From: Reticulitermes speratus
Taxonomy: Eukaryota > Arthropoda > Insecta > Blattodea > Rhinotermitidae
Assembly: GCA_021186555.1 (NCBI GenBank)
Contig: JAJKFL010000014.1
Location: 27,482,033-27,546,032 of the forward strand
Direction: 5' to 3'
Length of the DNA stretch: 64,000 bases
The notes under the pieces: generated by a model
Database searches by the model: none
Told to the model about the DNA's origin: nothing
The model's input: only the letters and a program-made list of their open reading frames with translations
Part shown: positions 42,881 to 55,962 of the stretch, in pieces
Layout of the letters: each line of letters opens with the position of its first letter
Numbering within the stretch: position 1 is the first letter of the stretch
Translations under genes and position numbers: made by a program

Positions 42881-45864
42881 ACAACTGCTACTAAAGAACT
42901 CATATGCCTAATTCTATGAAAATACAACAAACGGATCACCCGCTGATAACTAGGTCACGGACGGAGGTCAAGGTCTTTACATAAAGTGGTCTATTTTTTT
43001 TACTTCGTAAAGGAAGCCTAATAACATCATGTGGGTTCCTATCTGTTTAATTCCCCCCCCCCCCCCCCAACGTGTAAATTAAGCTCGAAACGAATATCTT
43101 CAAGTTCTCTGAAAGAAATATATCAAAAGATACGCGACTGAAAATAAAGACGTCACTAAGATCTAAGCAGTTTATACGAATCATATATCTATACATCGAA
43201 CCTTCAACGACAAGCAGACTCTATGCAGTTGCTTTGCAACTTCGATTTGACATTTGCTCGGTTTAAATATGCATGGACGGAAATTTGAATGCAAAATTTA
43301 AACAAAAGACATTTCTAAAATTATCCGTACCTACTGAAAACTGCAGTACGCCTTTCCACTCATTTTATAGCATCGTGCATTTTACAAGTGTTAATTATTT
43401 TTTTTACATCAACGGGCTGTAGTGACAGTAATGTGACCTTCGCAAAGCACATAATACGAGGTGCCATATAACCGTGATAGAACGCCGTTTCTTCCCATGG
43501 TTTGAGAATACCACTCTGTTTTTTTAATGCCCAGGGAAACGAAACTGGTTTGAATTACGTTTATTTACAGCAATGCTTCGCTTCAAAATGAATTTTTGTT
43601 CGGATAATAATTACAGTTATATACATGAAAGTTTCTTCTTCTTCCACCTTTCGTGTTTCATTCTGTTCTACGAATTCCGAGATGCTGTCCTCTGTGACGT
43701 GTTTTGAACACCACTGATTATGAAGTATAATGGTCATGTTTATTCATCCTACCACAAAGGTCTTCCACTGGAAGGGGGAAGCTCTGTGGCTTCCAGAAGA
43801 CGTTCAAACGTACGAACAAAAGGATTCCGGTAAATGGCCTCCTACCCAACGTACCGGGGCTCAAACTCCAGGCCTCCACACATTACGACTCACTCCCGCA
43901 TATACGAAAGCTTAACAGTTCCGAGTTGAGCTCAAGAAACTTGTTCTGTTGCACAGACTTCCTTCTAGTGTCTCCATATGGTACTGTATTTAATTTTTGT
44001 GAAGAACGACGATTATTACGTACGTACAGACTCCGTGTACGTTAAATTTGTCGGATATAACCTCAAGTTTCCGCATCGTCGCCACGTTTGTAAATGTTGG
44101 CTGACTTAATATTTCGTATGTAGTGTGCAAGTATGCTTAGAATCGATCTCCATATCAAATTCCATATGCCTAGCGCTTCATTGATTCATGAATTATCGCC
44201 ACAAAATAGACAACTAGAGAAAATGTTCGCATAGCCGCGATGTCGTTATTCTGCATTCTAGCAAACTGTTACCCCCACAAAAACTGCATGCGTTTCCAGG
44301 ATCCAGGATCCATTACCGTAGCATACATTATTTCAGTACCCTATGTACATGTCGCTGCTGTCGCTCACATCACACAAGCTCGCAGTCCGCCATGTTGTTA
44401 TTACTGCTGTTAGGAAATTAGCGGTTGGGCACCCTGCAATGACAAAATTCATACCAAATTTCGTGAAAATTAGTCAACTGGTTTCAGAATTTGAATGGTA
44501 CATGCACAGACAGCATGATGATGTCATGCGCCCACGTTTTCTCTTTAGAAGGGTAAGCTAAAAATATTCAACCTTCTAAGTCTGATATTCATGTAAATAC
44601 GAATTAAAATTCATTTCCCACCTCAAAAAACAGCCTTCATTCCAAAGACCGGTTTGTTAATGCTGGGGAGGGAGATCGTTTATTATGAGAGTCATACGAA
44701 ACCCACATTTGGCTGTCAGAGAATACTGATTTTTTTAAGGCAGGTGTACTTATACTGTACTCTAGTAACCACTGTGCTTTTAAGCGTTAAAACCATGCAA
44801 TGTGCGATCGACTGATACGATATGAATAGGGTAATGTATTATCACGCCACGTAACGAAGACCTGAAACTGTATTGTGGGTACGTGACATTTGGTGCAGAC
44901 CTGTTGTGACAGCATTTGGTGTAGAAAAGTGACAGCATTTGGTGTAGTATTGTTACATCACTTTCTAAAGTGACCTCGGAACTTGTGTCATCCTAATTTA
45001 GAAGCGGTTAGATATGTTTGGTAATACACTAAACGGCTAAAATCTGGGTCCAGCAACCGAAATTATTACTGATATATAAACGACTTTCAGTTGCTCGAGT
45101 AAATGAAATAAAAGCAAGTGGTATTTCACGCTTGTTCATTTCGAAATCTGCCCCTTCTTTCTTTGTCGGGCTATTTTCTGATGAAAAGGATGGTGAATGA
45201 ATTGCAAGATTTTTGGGTTGCGCAGTATAGGTACGCCCCACTTGCTTCATACCACAAGATAAATGCAATTCTTCAACAGAACACTGTTGCCAGCAGCAGC
45301 CTTTCCAATCTGAAGTCTGCTGACTTTCACGAGTCGCCAAACCATTGCATCATTCAGGTGATTGACCTACCCTACCACAACCGGGCACTCGCGTTCAAGT
45401 TCATGCTCACGTAGCCACGTCTCTCCTTACAAGAGTTTTAACTCGACCTGGAATCAGTCACTGTTTGGACTTCGATCATCGACCCGTGTTTAAATTACAA
45501 ATTATGCGTTTGGGAGACACGATCGGTCCCCGTTCTGAGGCAAAAGAGTAAGGGGAACACTTACTCGGTTGGGCCCAATAAGCAAAGCTCTGGCCCTAGA
45601 ATAGCTTTTCATATCGGACCCAACTTTGTGTTTTCTTTAGTCTTTTGCCTAAGGACGAGGACTCAGCTTGTCCCCGAAAACGTTGTTTTAATTTTTATGC
45701 GCGTTCGCAAAATTGCGAAAGGCGACTATTAGCTTCGTCATGTCTATTTATCAATGACATCCCGTTGTGATGATATATGTACAGTAAACGGGAAGTCCAA
45801 ACTGTCAACCATGTCTTTCGTGGAGTTCAATCTGGAACTGAAGGCGAATACTCATCTACCCTGA

Positions 45865-45940
45865 TTATGGGCGCAGAAGGTTCCTCTGAAACGTCGGCAT
45901 ACTTCTAGCACACATACCGTCATATCCCAGAAAACATCAC
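45865..45940 (-). repeat. Penelope-like terminal motif
   Basis: Minus strand: gatatgacggtatgtgtgct, atgccgacgtttcagaggaa, ccttctgcgcccat. It aligns with 10388-10482 and 54490-54565. Confidence 0.65.
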
Positions 45941-46084
45941 TCTTCATAGTGACCTGCTGTGATAACACCAAGTCTCAAAACGGGGATGGTTGTTCCGAAA
46001 CACAAGCCTTATATTCAGTCTCTTACGGTAATAACAGTTATTCTCCCTTTATGACTCTTGCAGTTGTATTTCCATTCCCTACGT

Positions 46085-46315
46085 AATGTGTATAAAAGCT
46101 ACCGCTATACAGGCCCTTAGGGTTCCAGGAGGTTGAGGCTCCCAGAATTTCTAGACAATCGGCACATGAAGGTGGCAAGGTTGTATCGCATAGTGCGGCC
46201 GGAAGGATTAGGTCAATGAAAAGTCCCATGACAATATCGGGAATCGAACCTGCGACATTTCGGCTTGTAGCGAAGTGCCTCAACCAACTGCGGCACCGCA
46301 TACCCCCACGTAATG
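46085..46315 (-). mobile_element. tRNA-derived SINE, family A (internally deleted)
   Basis: Minus strand: a head with ggtgccgcagttggttgagg (A box) and GGTTCGATTCCC (B box), and a tail with agcctcaacctcctggaacc. It lacks about 85 bp of the middle present in the 47322-47630 copy. Confidence 0.8.
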
Positions 46316-46799
46316 GGTATATATCAAACAAAACTCTGGCGCACACGTTCAAATTAATATGGAGGATATCTGCAGAAAGTGTGCAATGGAATATGGCAGT
46401 TAACGTCATGTTTCCACAGTTTCTTGCGAAATACGCAACTCCCGCTTTTCTTATATAACCGACTGTGTATGCGTCTGTACTGAATGGAAGCAATCATACC
46501 AATTATATGGTCACCTAGTCGGCCTGCGGAAAAAAAAAAAACCACAGCAAGCGCCGTAACTCGTTCAGCGTAACCGTCACATTTGGGAGGCAGGCCCTAC
46601 TTCCTCCAATTCCGTGGCACAGAGTCCTTCGAGAAGCCAACAGTCGCTTAGCTACTCCAAAAATCCCCCCCCCCCTTACAAAAGTCGAAATTTAATTGCC
46701 ATGTTTACAAAACAGTCTGCAAGTGGTCCTCACCCTGACCCAACAGCTCGCAGTCTGAAAACAAGGTCCCTTTATTGACCAGTCGACCCAACTCTCGTT

Positions 46800-46990
46800 T
46801 ACAGGTAAACTCATTTGTTTATAATACATCACTACATGTTTCGGATTTTATATGATTATATTATATTTAAATGATGCAATGTAAGGTTTTTCCCTGATAG
46901 GCTTTTATAATGGTTTAGCCTGATGATAGCTTTGATAAAAGCCGAAAACATACAGCGATTTACTGTAAAAAAGAGTTGTGTCGACGAGTC
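46800..46990. repeat. Palindromic Penelope-like termini
   Basis: The left part ataatacatcactacatgtt/tcgg and the right part gctttgataaaagccgaaaa/catacagcgatttactgt run in opposite directions, forming an imperfect inverted repeat. The CCTGATGATAGC...CCGAAAAC order matches the dispersed terminal motif. Confidence 0.6.
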
Positions 46991-47321
46991 AAAAACTTAT
47001 CTAGTTTATTATATTAAATGTTATATTAAAAAAACACAACGGGATGCCACACACTAAGAATCCCCAGTCTATTTCCGTAAAATGTTTTAATGTCTTTTTT
47101 ACCATCTACCCTTCAACTTTTCAGGTATTCCGGCCAAAGAAATATAGCTACGTAAATTTTTTGTGAATGTACACATATATCAACAAATGATTACACAGAA
47201 AGAAATGCACGCAATAAAACCGATTATTAAACGTACAAAAATCCAGTGGTCGATACTAGCGTTTGGAATTAATGCAATCGGCATGCCATTTAAGGAATTA
47301 ATGTATGCTCTGGAATAGGGG

Positions 47322-47630
47322 CACGTGGTGGCGCAGCTGGTTGAGGCACTGCGCTACAGGCCGGAAGGTCGCGGGTTCGATTCCCGATGGTGTCATTGGA
47401 ATGTTTCATTGACATAATCCTTTCGGTCGCACTATGGCCCTGGGGTCGACTCAGCCTCTAACAGAAATGAGTACCAGGAATATTTCCTGGGGTGTAAAGG
47501 CAGCCGGTTGCGTAGGGCTGACAACCTTACCACATTCATGTGCTGATTGTCTAGATATCTGGGAGCCTCAACGTCCTGGAACCCTAAGGGTCTTTCCAGG
47601 CCTGTAATGGGATTGCTTTACCTGTGTCAG
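47322..47630 (+). mobile_element. tRNA-derived SINE, family A
   Basis: The head cacgtggtggcgcagctggt (A box TGGCGCAGCTGG) and cgcgggttcgattcccgatg (B box) form a complete tRNA-like promoter. The body ends with gggagcctcaacgtcctgga. Confidence 0.88.
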
Positions 47631-48214
47631 AATATAATTACTTCCGCAGTACGGGTTCACTACTCGAAGTGTATTGCACCCACATTGCAGAGTTCTGAAA
47701 TACAGGGAATGAAAATACCATTCGTAATTGATTTATTACGTAACTTGTTGGCAAAACCGCATTTGTTATTGTAGCATCACTTCCGTGATCTCTCTCTGTC
47801 ACTGCAGTTGCGAAGAGACAAGGAAGGGCAGTCGCAAAGACTTACTGGTGGTTGCTTGCTGCTGACACAAATCTGCACGTAAATAAGTGAACGCGAACGA
47901 GTGACACGCTGTTAGATCATCATTTTTAGAAACTTGTCTTAAATCGTTAGGTGGTCAGTGGTAATCATATATTATGCCATCTGGTTTACCGTTAAAGAAC
48001 TCAAAAGTTTCACCCAGAGAATATTTGTTAGTTTCTGGTAGTTCTCAGAATAAACAACATTAATTGTCCTGAGCGCCATTAGCAAAGCAAGATTTGAAGC
48101 TCTGGCAGCGGTTTGATAAACTTCGTAACAGATATCACATGCGTTCTGTGTGAGGCACGACCCAAACTTCATGTATTATTTCCGATCATCTCCACCTATT
48201 GAAGGGTCAAGCCC

Positions 48215-48315
48215 CCTAAACTTTTTTTTTGTGGTGAAGGGCCCCGCAGCAGAAGCTACGGACGCACCGCAGCCTTAAGGCTTATTGTGCAACCCTGCCA
48301 TGAAGATGAAGAGAA
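48215..48315 (-). mobile_element. LINE 3'-tail fragment
   Basis: Minus strand: gggttgcacaataagcctta, aggctgcggtgcgtccgtag. This is almost the wording of the tail at 25091-25168, and it ends in a run of A. Confidence 0.6.
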
Positions 48316-48344
48316 AGATGATCAGTTTTTTTTTTTCATTTTTC

Positions 48345-48520
48345 CGTGTAATGGAGCACCGGTGGAATGAAATTGACAGAGGAAAACCGAAGTACTCGGG
48401 GAAAAACCTGTCCCAGTGCCACTTTGTCCACCACAAATCCCACATGGACGGACCTAGGATCGAACACGGGCCTCCGCGGTGAAAAGCCGGCGACTAACCG
48501 CCTAAGCCATGGCACGGCCA
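48345..48520 (-). mobile_element. tRNA-derived SINE, family C
   Basis: Minus strand: gccgtgccatggcttaggcg (A box) and cccgtgttcgatcctaggtc (B box), then gtgggatttgtggtggacaa and tacttcggttttcctctgtc. It is shared with 57775-57975. Confidence 0.85.
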
Positions 48521-50404
48521 TCTTCTAAACTTTTGTTTCGACTTTAACCATTTTTATACATCCAAACAACAGTTGTGGCGGTTGCTTTCGGCCTGTTTGC
48601 AGGTTTTTAAAATCAATTTATTTAAGACAATTAAATTATCACTTTTTGACCAACTGTGTTCACTGAACATAATGTACATACACACGAAACAGCGTGACCC
48701 TTGCTGCTGAGATGCTGAGTAACTTCGAACCGGAGAAAAATGCCTTGTATACGGTGTTAAGTACAGGTATATTATTTTATCTCACCAATTTCGTTTATCG
48801 CCTCGCCTGTTGTCGGCTTGCTTATCCTATAAACCGCACGCGTCCACACGCGCGTAGGATTAGCGGCGCGAAGTGACATAAAATAATGACCATATAATAA
48901 AAATATTTAGGTAACTTATGTACGTTCGAAAACTTATTACTGTCGTCTATGTCTGTAACACACGTATGTCTGTAACACACGTACAGTTCAGGGACGCAGA
49001 GTGCTGAAGATACGCAAGTGGTTCTGCTTTACAGTAAGATCCATTAGTATGTATAGAGCCGAATAAGTACTTAGCATAAGACACTGGAATTAAATTCAAC
49101 TTAATATCCGGAACAACGCCATGTTTCACTGCTGCACAGCCGTATTTGTAAAGCTTCTCTTTAACCGTACAACCGTATTTGCGCGAGAATATTGTCAGTC
49201 TATCCACTTTGGGAGGAAATACACTTCTGTTCAGCCATTGTGGAAGATCAGTTTCATTGGTACTGATTACAGATTACCGGTGAGCGTTATACACATTATT
49301 ACAGCTTTCTACAGAACGGACAAACGATCAAAGACCTGTTTTAGGAAGTACTACTGATATTTTAAACAACAGCACGCCACAGTTCTACGAGTATTTTACA
49401 GTTTCTGAACATAGTTTCGTGTACATGCCTACAAGTTTCACTCGTGCCAGAACGTTACGCCAATAGTATGTTGGACATAGTCCACGATCTGAAGTGTATT
49501 CTATATGCATGACGTTTTGAAAGCTGGCCGCTTACTCCCGTCTGCATGCGACTGTTTGTAATTATAATTTTTTGTTAACTTTATTTGAATATTAACAATA
49601 TATTTTTAACACTTTAGTGTACAGTGGTACTATCAGCAATTGTCCACTGGCCCAAACCCTAACATCACGCCAGTGTTGTGCCTGTTGGTGGCACGAAATA
49701 GAAGAAAGTGGCATTACGAATGGCGATAGAAGCGGTGATTGAACTCTACGGTACGAGCGGCAGTCAGGAGAAAGCCAAGAGTAAAAGAAAGCATGAAGGA
49801 GCAAGCAACTGTTTGTACATAGAAAGTACCCTTGCAATGCGGGCATTGACATGTTCTTATTCTCCAAAGCCTTATGTAGACTGTAGTACCAACCTATGAA
49901 ACTAGCTATCCGTTTTTGAAGACGTCTTCGTTGGATTATTGCCCTCTAAACCATGGTGGAACATTTCCGCATTTCTTTAGCTTCTGCAAGTCCATTTTAA
50001 TTTCCTTTTTTATTTCGCTTTGCGTATTGCATCGACAAGATATATGATGGCGTTGACTTCAGTTGCATCATTTTGCTGTGAATATTAAACCGTAGCTCTT
50101 AGTGGTGGAGTTCTTGTTTCCAATTGACAAATCGATCGTGAAGCAAGCTGCGTCTATTTGCTGTAGACTGTATTTACAGTATTAACGGCAGTTACCGCTA
50201 GCTTTAGAGTTACATCATCGTCTAGCCTTAAGCACTGCAAATTTACGCAACTACTATGGTAAAGACAACTGCAGAGTATGCATTTCCAAGCGGTGATCGG
50301 ACTCGGGTTTCATAGCGTCCAGACTTGAAAAATTTATTAGTCCTCCCAGAAGAACGGCTTGGAAACACTGAAGATACGTTTTACTGACAATTTTAACAAT
50401 TCTT
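48521..50404. other. Nothing recognised
   Basis: No protein, RNA gene or classifiable repeat. There is a small direct duplication tgtctgtaacacacgta at 48951-48984. Confidence 0.55.
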
Positions 50405-50697
50405 AGTGGGCCGAGATAGCGTAGTCGGCATAGCGGGGTCACTACGGGCTGGACGGTTCGGGGATCGAATCCCGGTGGGGGCGAAATTTTCCGCACCCGT
50501 CCAGACCGGCCCTGGGGTTCACCCAGCCTCCTGTACAATGGGTACCGGGTCTCTTTCCCGGGGTTAAGAGGCTGGGCCATGGCGTTAACCACCCATCCCC
50601 ATCTAGCCCCGAGGTTAAAGAAAGAGTAGAGCTATACCTCTACTCCCCCTCTGTGCCTTCATGGCAGGTTATAGGGTGAACTTTACCTTTTTTAACA
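50405..50697 (+). mobile_element. tRNA-derived SINE, family B (well preserved)
   Basis: The head tgggccgagatagcgtagtc (A box) and cggggatcgaatcccggtgg (B box) are clear. The body ends agctatacctctactccccc and gtgccttcatggcagg, then T-rich sequence. It is the best family B reference copy in this window. Confidence 0.9.
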
Positions 50698-51407
50698 ATT
50701 CTTAATGTAATAGAATGTCAAGTATAGGCCTATTCCAGTTTAGAGCTTCCTCACCCTCTAGTTCCAAAGATAAGGAACGAGTCTTTGAAGGAAGACTCGG
50801 TGTCATGTAGTTGGGTATTGCTTCTTCACCCGTGAACTGTTTAAAACCCTGTGGTAACTATACATACCACCTACTGTAATATTACGAAACTGCTCCAGTG
50901 CAGACGAACTATGTTCTATGAGACGTAGGAACTTACGTTTTACATGTAATTCACCTGAATTTCAGTATTCAGGGGGTTGCTTTCAGTGGTAACTATACGT
51001 ACGTACCATAAAGTTTCACATCCAAAAACTTTGTGACTATAAATATGGTTGTGAATTATTGCGTGTACCACTGGCTTATTCGCGCAACATTGCATTCTCG
51101 CGGGCCCACATGGTTCCATCGCCCAGGTGTTCTCCTTCCTCTAGTAATAGCCGGGCTTACAGTAAGTCAGTTACAACAATCATCCGAAAACGACTGCAGC
51201 CATGAACTGCAGATTTATTGACCACTAAACGCGCAGATTAAGCACCTCTAACTTAGATAAGCATGAGTGGTTTGGGATGCCAGTCTTATTTGAGAACCTT
51301 CAGGTTTTACATGCGCGTTTGTTATGTACAGAATGGTGACTGAATACTTGCACAACAAATGTCTCGCGCAAAATTGTTTCGGATTTATGGTTAACAGTGA
51401 CGAATTA

Positions 51408-51482
51408 ATTGGTAACACAGAATATCTGACTCTATAAGTGAGGTGTCGTATAAACCGATGTCGTTATAACCGGGTTCGACTG
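51408..51482 (-). mobile_element. MITE family M1, partial copy
   Basis: Minus strand: CAGTCGAACCCGGTTATAAC, gacatcggtttatacgacac, agagtcagatattctgtg. It holds only the 5' end of the family seen at 26672 and 53404. Confidence 0.75.
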
Positions 51483-51489
51483 TATCTGT

Positions 51490-53050
51490 GCACCGAGATG
51501 TCTTTGTTGTGATGGTGGAGGTCTGATGCACACACGCCCCTGACCTTGACGCAACGCGGTTTGAACGATACTAATTTTATATTTCATCTTGCACCGTTCC
51601 GTTTTAAGTCTTTAGAAGTTTGGCGCGTCCTTAAGTTGCGGATGGAGGAGACGGCCTCGAGGTTTGGAGGGCAACGGCAAACACAACTGAATATGCAGTC
51701 TTTGGCAGCCTAAAAGAGGCTGTCCTCCGGCTTGCAAGTGGGTGGGGGAAATCATCACCGCGAAAAAATAGCATGATACGAATCGTCACAAGGCCTCAGA
51801 TACTTCTGTCAATTTTGGTTCAAATATTTTAAGGCCAGCTGGAAGACCTAGGTGTACGCAAGTGGGAGGAATCTGAAGTAACAGGATGTGAGGGTGGGAA
51901 GTGATGTATCTGGATCACGATTGGGACCAGTGGTTTCCGGTAAGAGTTCCTCGACTAGCCGATTAAAAAGAACTTCGCTAGTCTACTGTGTTGTGTAATA
52001 TACGCATTTTGAATTACGCATGTCTTAAGCCTTCCCAGAATATGGCAAACGAGACTAAACGTAGACATACTACGAAACTTGATATAATTTACACTTGCAG
52101 TATTTTATTCCATTCAAGCATCGCCCCCCCTCCCCCCCCCAAAAAAAAGATTAATATGAGACAGGGTACAAACAGTTTCATTGCGGTTGGTTATTACACT
52201 TGTTGCAATAATCTGTTCCCCAAACGCTTACATACAGTTTGGAGAAATGATTACGAAAATGTCTTCACAAAAAACCATTGACACTCGGCAACTTTCTTCC
52301 TCCTTACCAAACAGTCTTGTGTAAAGAAAACGCAGCCGTATGGATTGAGGTAATGAATACAGACGGTGCTGGAAGTTCCTTGTGGAAACTGAGCAATTCC
52401 CCGCAAACTTCCGCGTTTATGCGATTGCTTTATATATTAATATTTCCACATCACATATAAGAAGCCGTTGTTACCCAGTGCACTACAGTGTCTGCAGTTA
52501 CGAAATGCGAAGTATTCTGTCATAATCTTGGAATAAATCAAGTGCCGAATTGTACAAAGGCCACACTGTTGAAACACAGTTGATGTTTATGTAATATCGG
52601 GTAAAATACACTTATGCAAACTTTGAAGCAAGAGAATCGTCTTTTCTTTGACGATTTTACATTTTCCTTTACAGTTTGGAAGGTATCGTGTGTCCCCTTT
52701 CCCGCTTTTTACGTACACCTACCTGTCCTTTCCGTTCTTTATTTCCTAAAGTTGTCTTACGGTCTGGAATTTGCGTGATACTGAGCACAGGACTATAATT
52801 TAAAATATAAAGAATATTTTAAGTCAGTAAACTCTACTTTTGGGCTTGTTCTTTTTCCTGCAGAGCGCGTATTAAAATTGCGCAAACCATCCAGTGTGTA
52901 CGTATGTACTAGCAAGTACACATGTACCAGCTCGAGAACCTTTGGAGGATCTTTACGACACACAGTAGTGAGTTCTACTAGACAGCTGTCGATGCATTCC
53001 AGTTCTGGTTAAAATCGGGCTAAAACAACGGACGCTTTACATGAAGAACT

Positions 53051-53119
<69 letters not shown>

Positions 53120-53400
53120 GCATGCACCTCGAGCACAGCTCGCGAAAAAAAAAAGTTGTAGAGAAAAATGACTTTTTTGCCTGGCCAAATCTATTATTAT
53201 GGTTTGCGACTGGGGTGATCAATGCCACTAAACTGCCATGCAATGCTAACATTTCTGAACTTATGCATTCAACGAACAAGAGCGATTTGCCGAACACACG
53301 CAAACAAACGCTAAGATTTCCGAAAAGTCTTACTGTCGATGACTAATTAATTGAACGTTCTTCCTATCTGAATTTATAGGTCGTAAGTGTACATAAATAT
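51490..53400. other. No gene recognised
   Basis: Contains a C-rich run at 52126-52140 and the compound microsatellite at 53050-53116; otherwise nothing identifiable. Confidence 0.55.
53050..53116. repeat. (GT)n(GA)n compound microsatellite
   Basis: About 12 GT followed by about 21 GA units, uninterrupted. Confidence 0.95.
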
Positions 53401-53403
53401 ATA

Positions 53404-53584
53404 CAGTCGAACCCCGTTATAACATCGGTTTATACGAAACCTCGCTTATAAAGTCTGATATTATGTGGTAACAATGAATTCGTCACTGTTAACCATAACA
53501 TTATATTCCTCGGTTATAACGACACTCGTTTATAACGACACAAAATATTCAGTCCCTTTCATGACGTTATAACCGAGTTCGACT
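53404..53584 (+). mobile_element. MITE family M1, near-complete copy
   Basis: 181 bp with inverted ends CAGTCGAACCCCGTTATAAC and GTTATAACCGAGTTCGACT at a TA site. The interior matches 26672-26853 (gtcactgttaaccataaca, acaaaatattcagtcccttt). Fits pogo/Tigger-like non-autonomous elements. Confidence 0.85.
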
Positions 53585-54489
53585 TATTGAACTGCAATAT
53601 AACTGAATTTGCTGCTACAACCGTTTCACTATTAAAACTTAAACTCTGGCTCTCTCGACGTACATAAACGGAAGCGTATGCGCCAGAATTGTTGCGCTGT
53701 GCAGAAAAGTCCCAACTTGTTAGAAAAAAATGCTTCGACTTGTCCAGTTCTAGGTCATTCAACTCATGGCATAGTAGTTCATAACTCTCAGACAGTCTCT
53801 GTCAGCCTTTCTTTCGCTCTCTTTCTTCGCGATATTCAACTGGGTTAAGGCCTGCTTCAAGGATTCCTTCTCAACCTTTCTCACCTTCTGGCAAAGCGCG
53901 AGGACAAGTAGTCCAACACCGTGGAGATGAGCTGCGAGAATCCATGGTCACGGCTTTGGACACAAGGCACATTTCAATATTCTGTTTAATTAAATAGTGA
54001 CGAAGGCCACATTAGTTGTAAAAGTTTGTTATTCTGGGAAGATAAATCCGATATGACCGTGCTTTACAACGTAATATGGCAATCGTATTAACAGTTAAAA
54101 CTAACATATACACGACATTACATTTTCTCACAGCGACTAATGTTAAGATCGCGGTCTTCTGTGACAAACGCGATGTAGATACGTACCGGCGTTTCGGAGG
54201 AATATAGGTGTAACCTGGCTAAAAAAAATACTGAGTACCGCTAAATCGACCTGGATATTAGGAACTTTAATTTACGAAGGAGTCAAATTAGAAAGAGGGT
54301 GAACTTTGGTTTGAACCAGTCCTTAATATACATGCATCCATTTTCCCCACTCTCGCCCCCCCATTTTTTTATTTGCACCTCTTCAACTCAGTAGCCAAAA
54401 AAACTATTCTTCGCTAGAAAAATTCTGAAGGGGTATTTGCTCCCCCCCCCCCCAAAAAAAAAAGTATACGAAGTAATGTCACTTTTCTG

Positions 54490-54565
54490 TTTTCAATATG
54501 GAAGCAGTAGATGCCTCCGAAACGTTGGCACCTATCTAGCAAATTACGTGGCGTCACATCACACA
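54490..54565 (-). repeat. Penelope-like terminal motif
   Basis: Minus strand: gtgatgtgacgccacgtaat, agataggtgccaacgtttcg, gaggcatctactgcttcc. Confidence 0.65.
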
Positions 54566-55844
54566 ATCTAAAACTAAAAGAATGATTAGTAACAACGCAA
54601 AATTAGTCGTTTGAAAGTTGTGAGATGAAGCATCTATTTCGTGTCTTCTATAATGTACTGGCGCTATCAGATAACGTTATAATTAACCACTCATGTGATG
54701 CACTGATATAATACTGCGCGATCCTACAACGGATGAGACATTGCTGCTACCAGCACAGGATTTCCAGCGTGTACATAACATTTTAACTTTTTTTTTTTAC
54801 TGTACTACAAACCAGAATTTCTCAGGAATTGTAAGGAACGTTTTCTCGAACTGTGGCTTGGCCTTGGGATTAGCCCCACTTCCTTTGCTTGCAACCTCTT
54901 ACTAACGAGAAGCCTTGTGGTGTGAATACTATTGTAGTTGCAACTGTGATGCAAATCTGACATTAACTTTACCGTAATCTCACTCCGGGAAAAGCAAACT
55001 CAACTGCATGAATCAAATCAGGTCACAGGAACGATGATCAATACCAGTCTCTGCTAAAGCATACAGTCACGCCATGAACGGAACAGTGGCTACACTTACA
55101 GCTCGGTTTTGAGATTTTGACCTAAACAGCGGGAGTATGACCTCAAAGTACCCACGTTCATGCAATAAAAACGAACGCAATGTTTTGAAATACTTCGGGA
55201 ATGTTGCAACAAATTTTATCAGTAAAAGAGACTTTGGACAATAACGTCTACACTTAAAGCTTCTCCTGCAACATTTTATTCGTGTTCGTTGTCCTGTGGT
55301 CATGTGGCAAGTTCGATGTACACAGTTTCGACATCCTCCCTTACACCATTTGACTACTGGATTGCATATATTTTTCTGTTACAATTCAAGAACTGAACTG
55401 AATCGAAGTGACAGGCGTGAAACACGTGTGTATCTTCCCTATCATCCCACGACACGGTGACCTAAGAATCACTCTCTTTGCACGTACTGGAAACAATCAC
55501 CTCTTTCCACGATGGCCGTTTTCAAAGGAAGTACAATATGATGTCCTGTGTCAGAACAGTAAAATGATGGTCACGTCGAATTTTATATTGCTACGCAACT
55601 GGCCGAAATTTCGGTTGGAATCAAAGGGAAATCTGACTGTACGTAACAGACCTAGTACAGGAGCAAAATTATCGACCAGTGAATGTCAACATCACGACGA
55701 ATATAACTATTTTGTCTCGGGTATTGGTAATCACCGAGTCCTCTAATTATGTTGATACGTATCATGCCAAGCAGAAAAACGGAAAATAATCATTTTACAT
55801 TTCAGTTGGGTAACGAATGTACTCAGACATATTAATTCAAAATA

Positions 55845-55962
55845 AAGATGTCGGCACCATGTCATGAAGACGCATGGGGGAGTCCAGGTATAGCGGCATG
55901 TCTTAACCTCAGCACAGGTGGTCAGCCTCACACTCCGGCCACTTTACTCCCGGGAAAGAATA
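55845..55962 (-). mobile_element. SINE family B fragment
   Basis: Minus strand: gtggccggagtgtgaggctg, gctatacctggactccccca, tgcgtcttcatgacatggtg. These match the 3' two-thirds of family B. Confidence 0.65.

Larger units (their letters stand above)
36301..45860. other. Long stretch without recognised genes
   Basis: I find no conserved protein, tRNA or rRNA. Repeats noted: a segment with catgtaaaagaacctta at 37250-37400, the 40525-40650 repeat, the 42420-42880 diverged block and a C16 run at 43053-43068. It could be tribbles intron or upstream DNA; I cannot tell. Confidence 0.5.

Noticed and set aside
45029-45414. Overlapping ORFs of about 100 codons on both strands
   Set aside because: No motif, no splice support and no family resemblance.
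47322-47400. Possible tRNA gene
   Set aside because: It has A and B boxes, but it is followed by a SINE body shared with 46085-46315 and lacks a clear cloverleaf end and terminator. The same applies to 48500, 50405 and 57960.
53870-53965. Possible first coding exon on the minus strand (ATG, MDSRSSSPRCWTTCPRALPE, donor AGAAG|gtgaga)
   Set aside because: The donor is good, but there is no conserved motif and no partner exon between here and tribbles, so it cannot be assigned.
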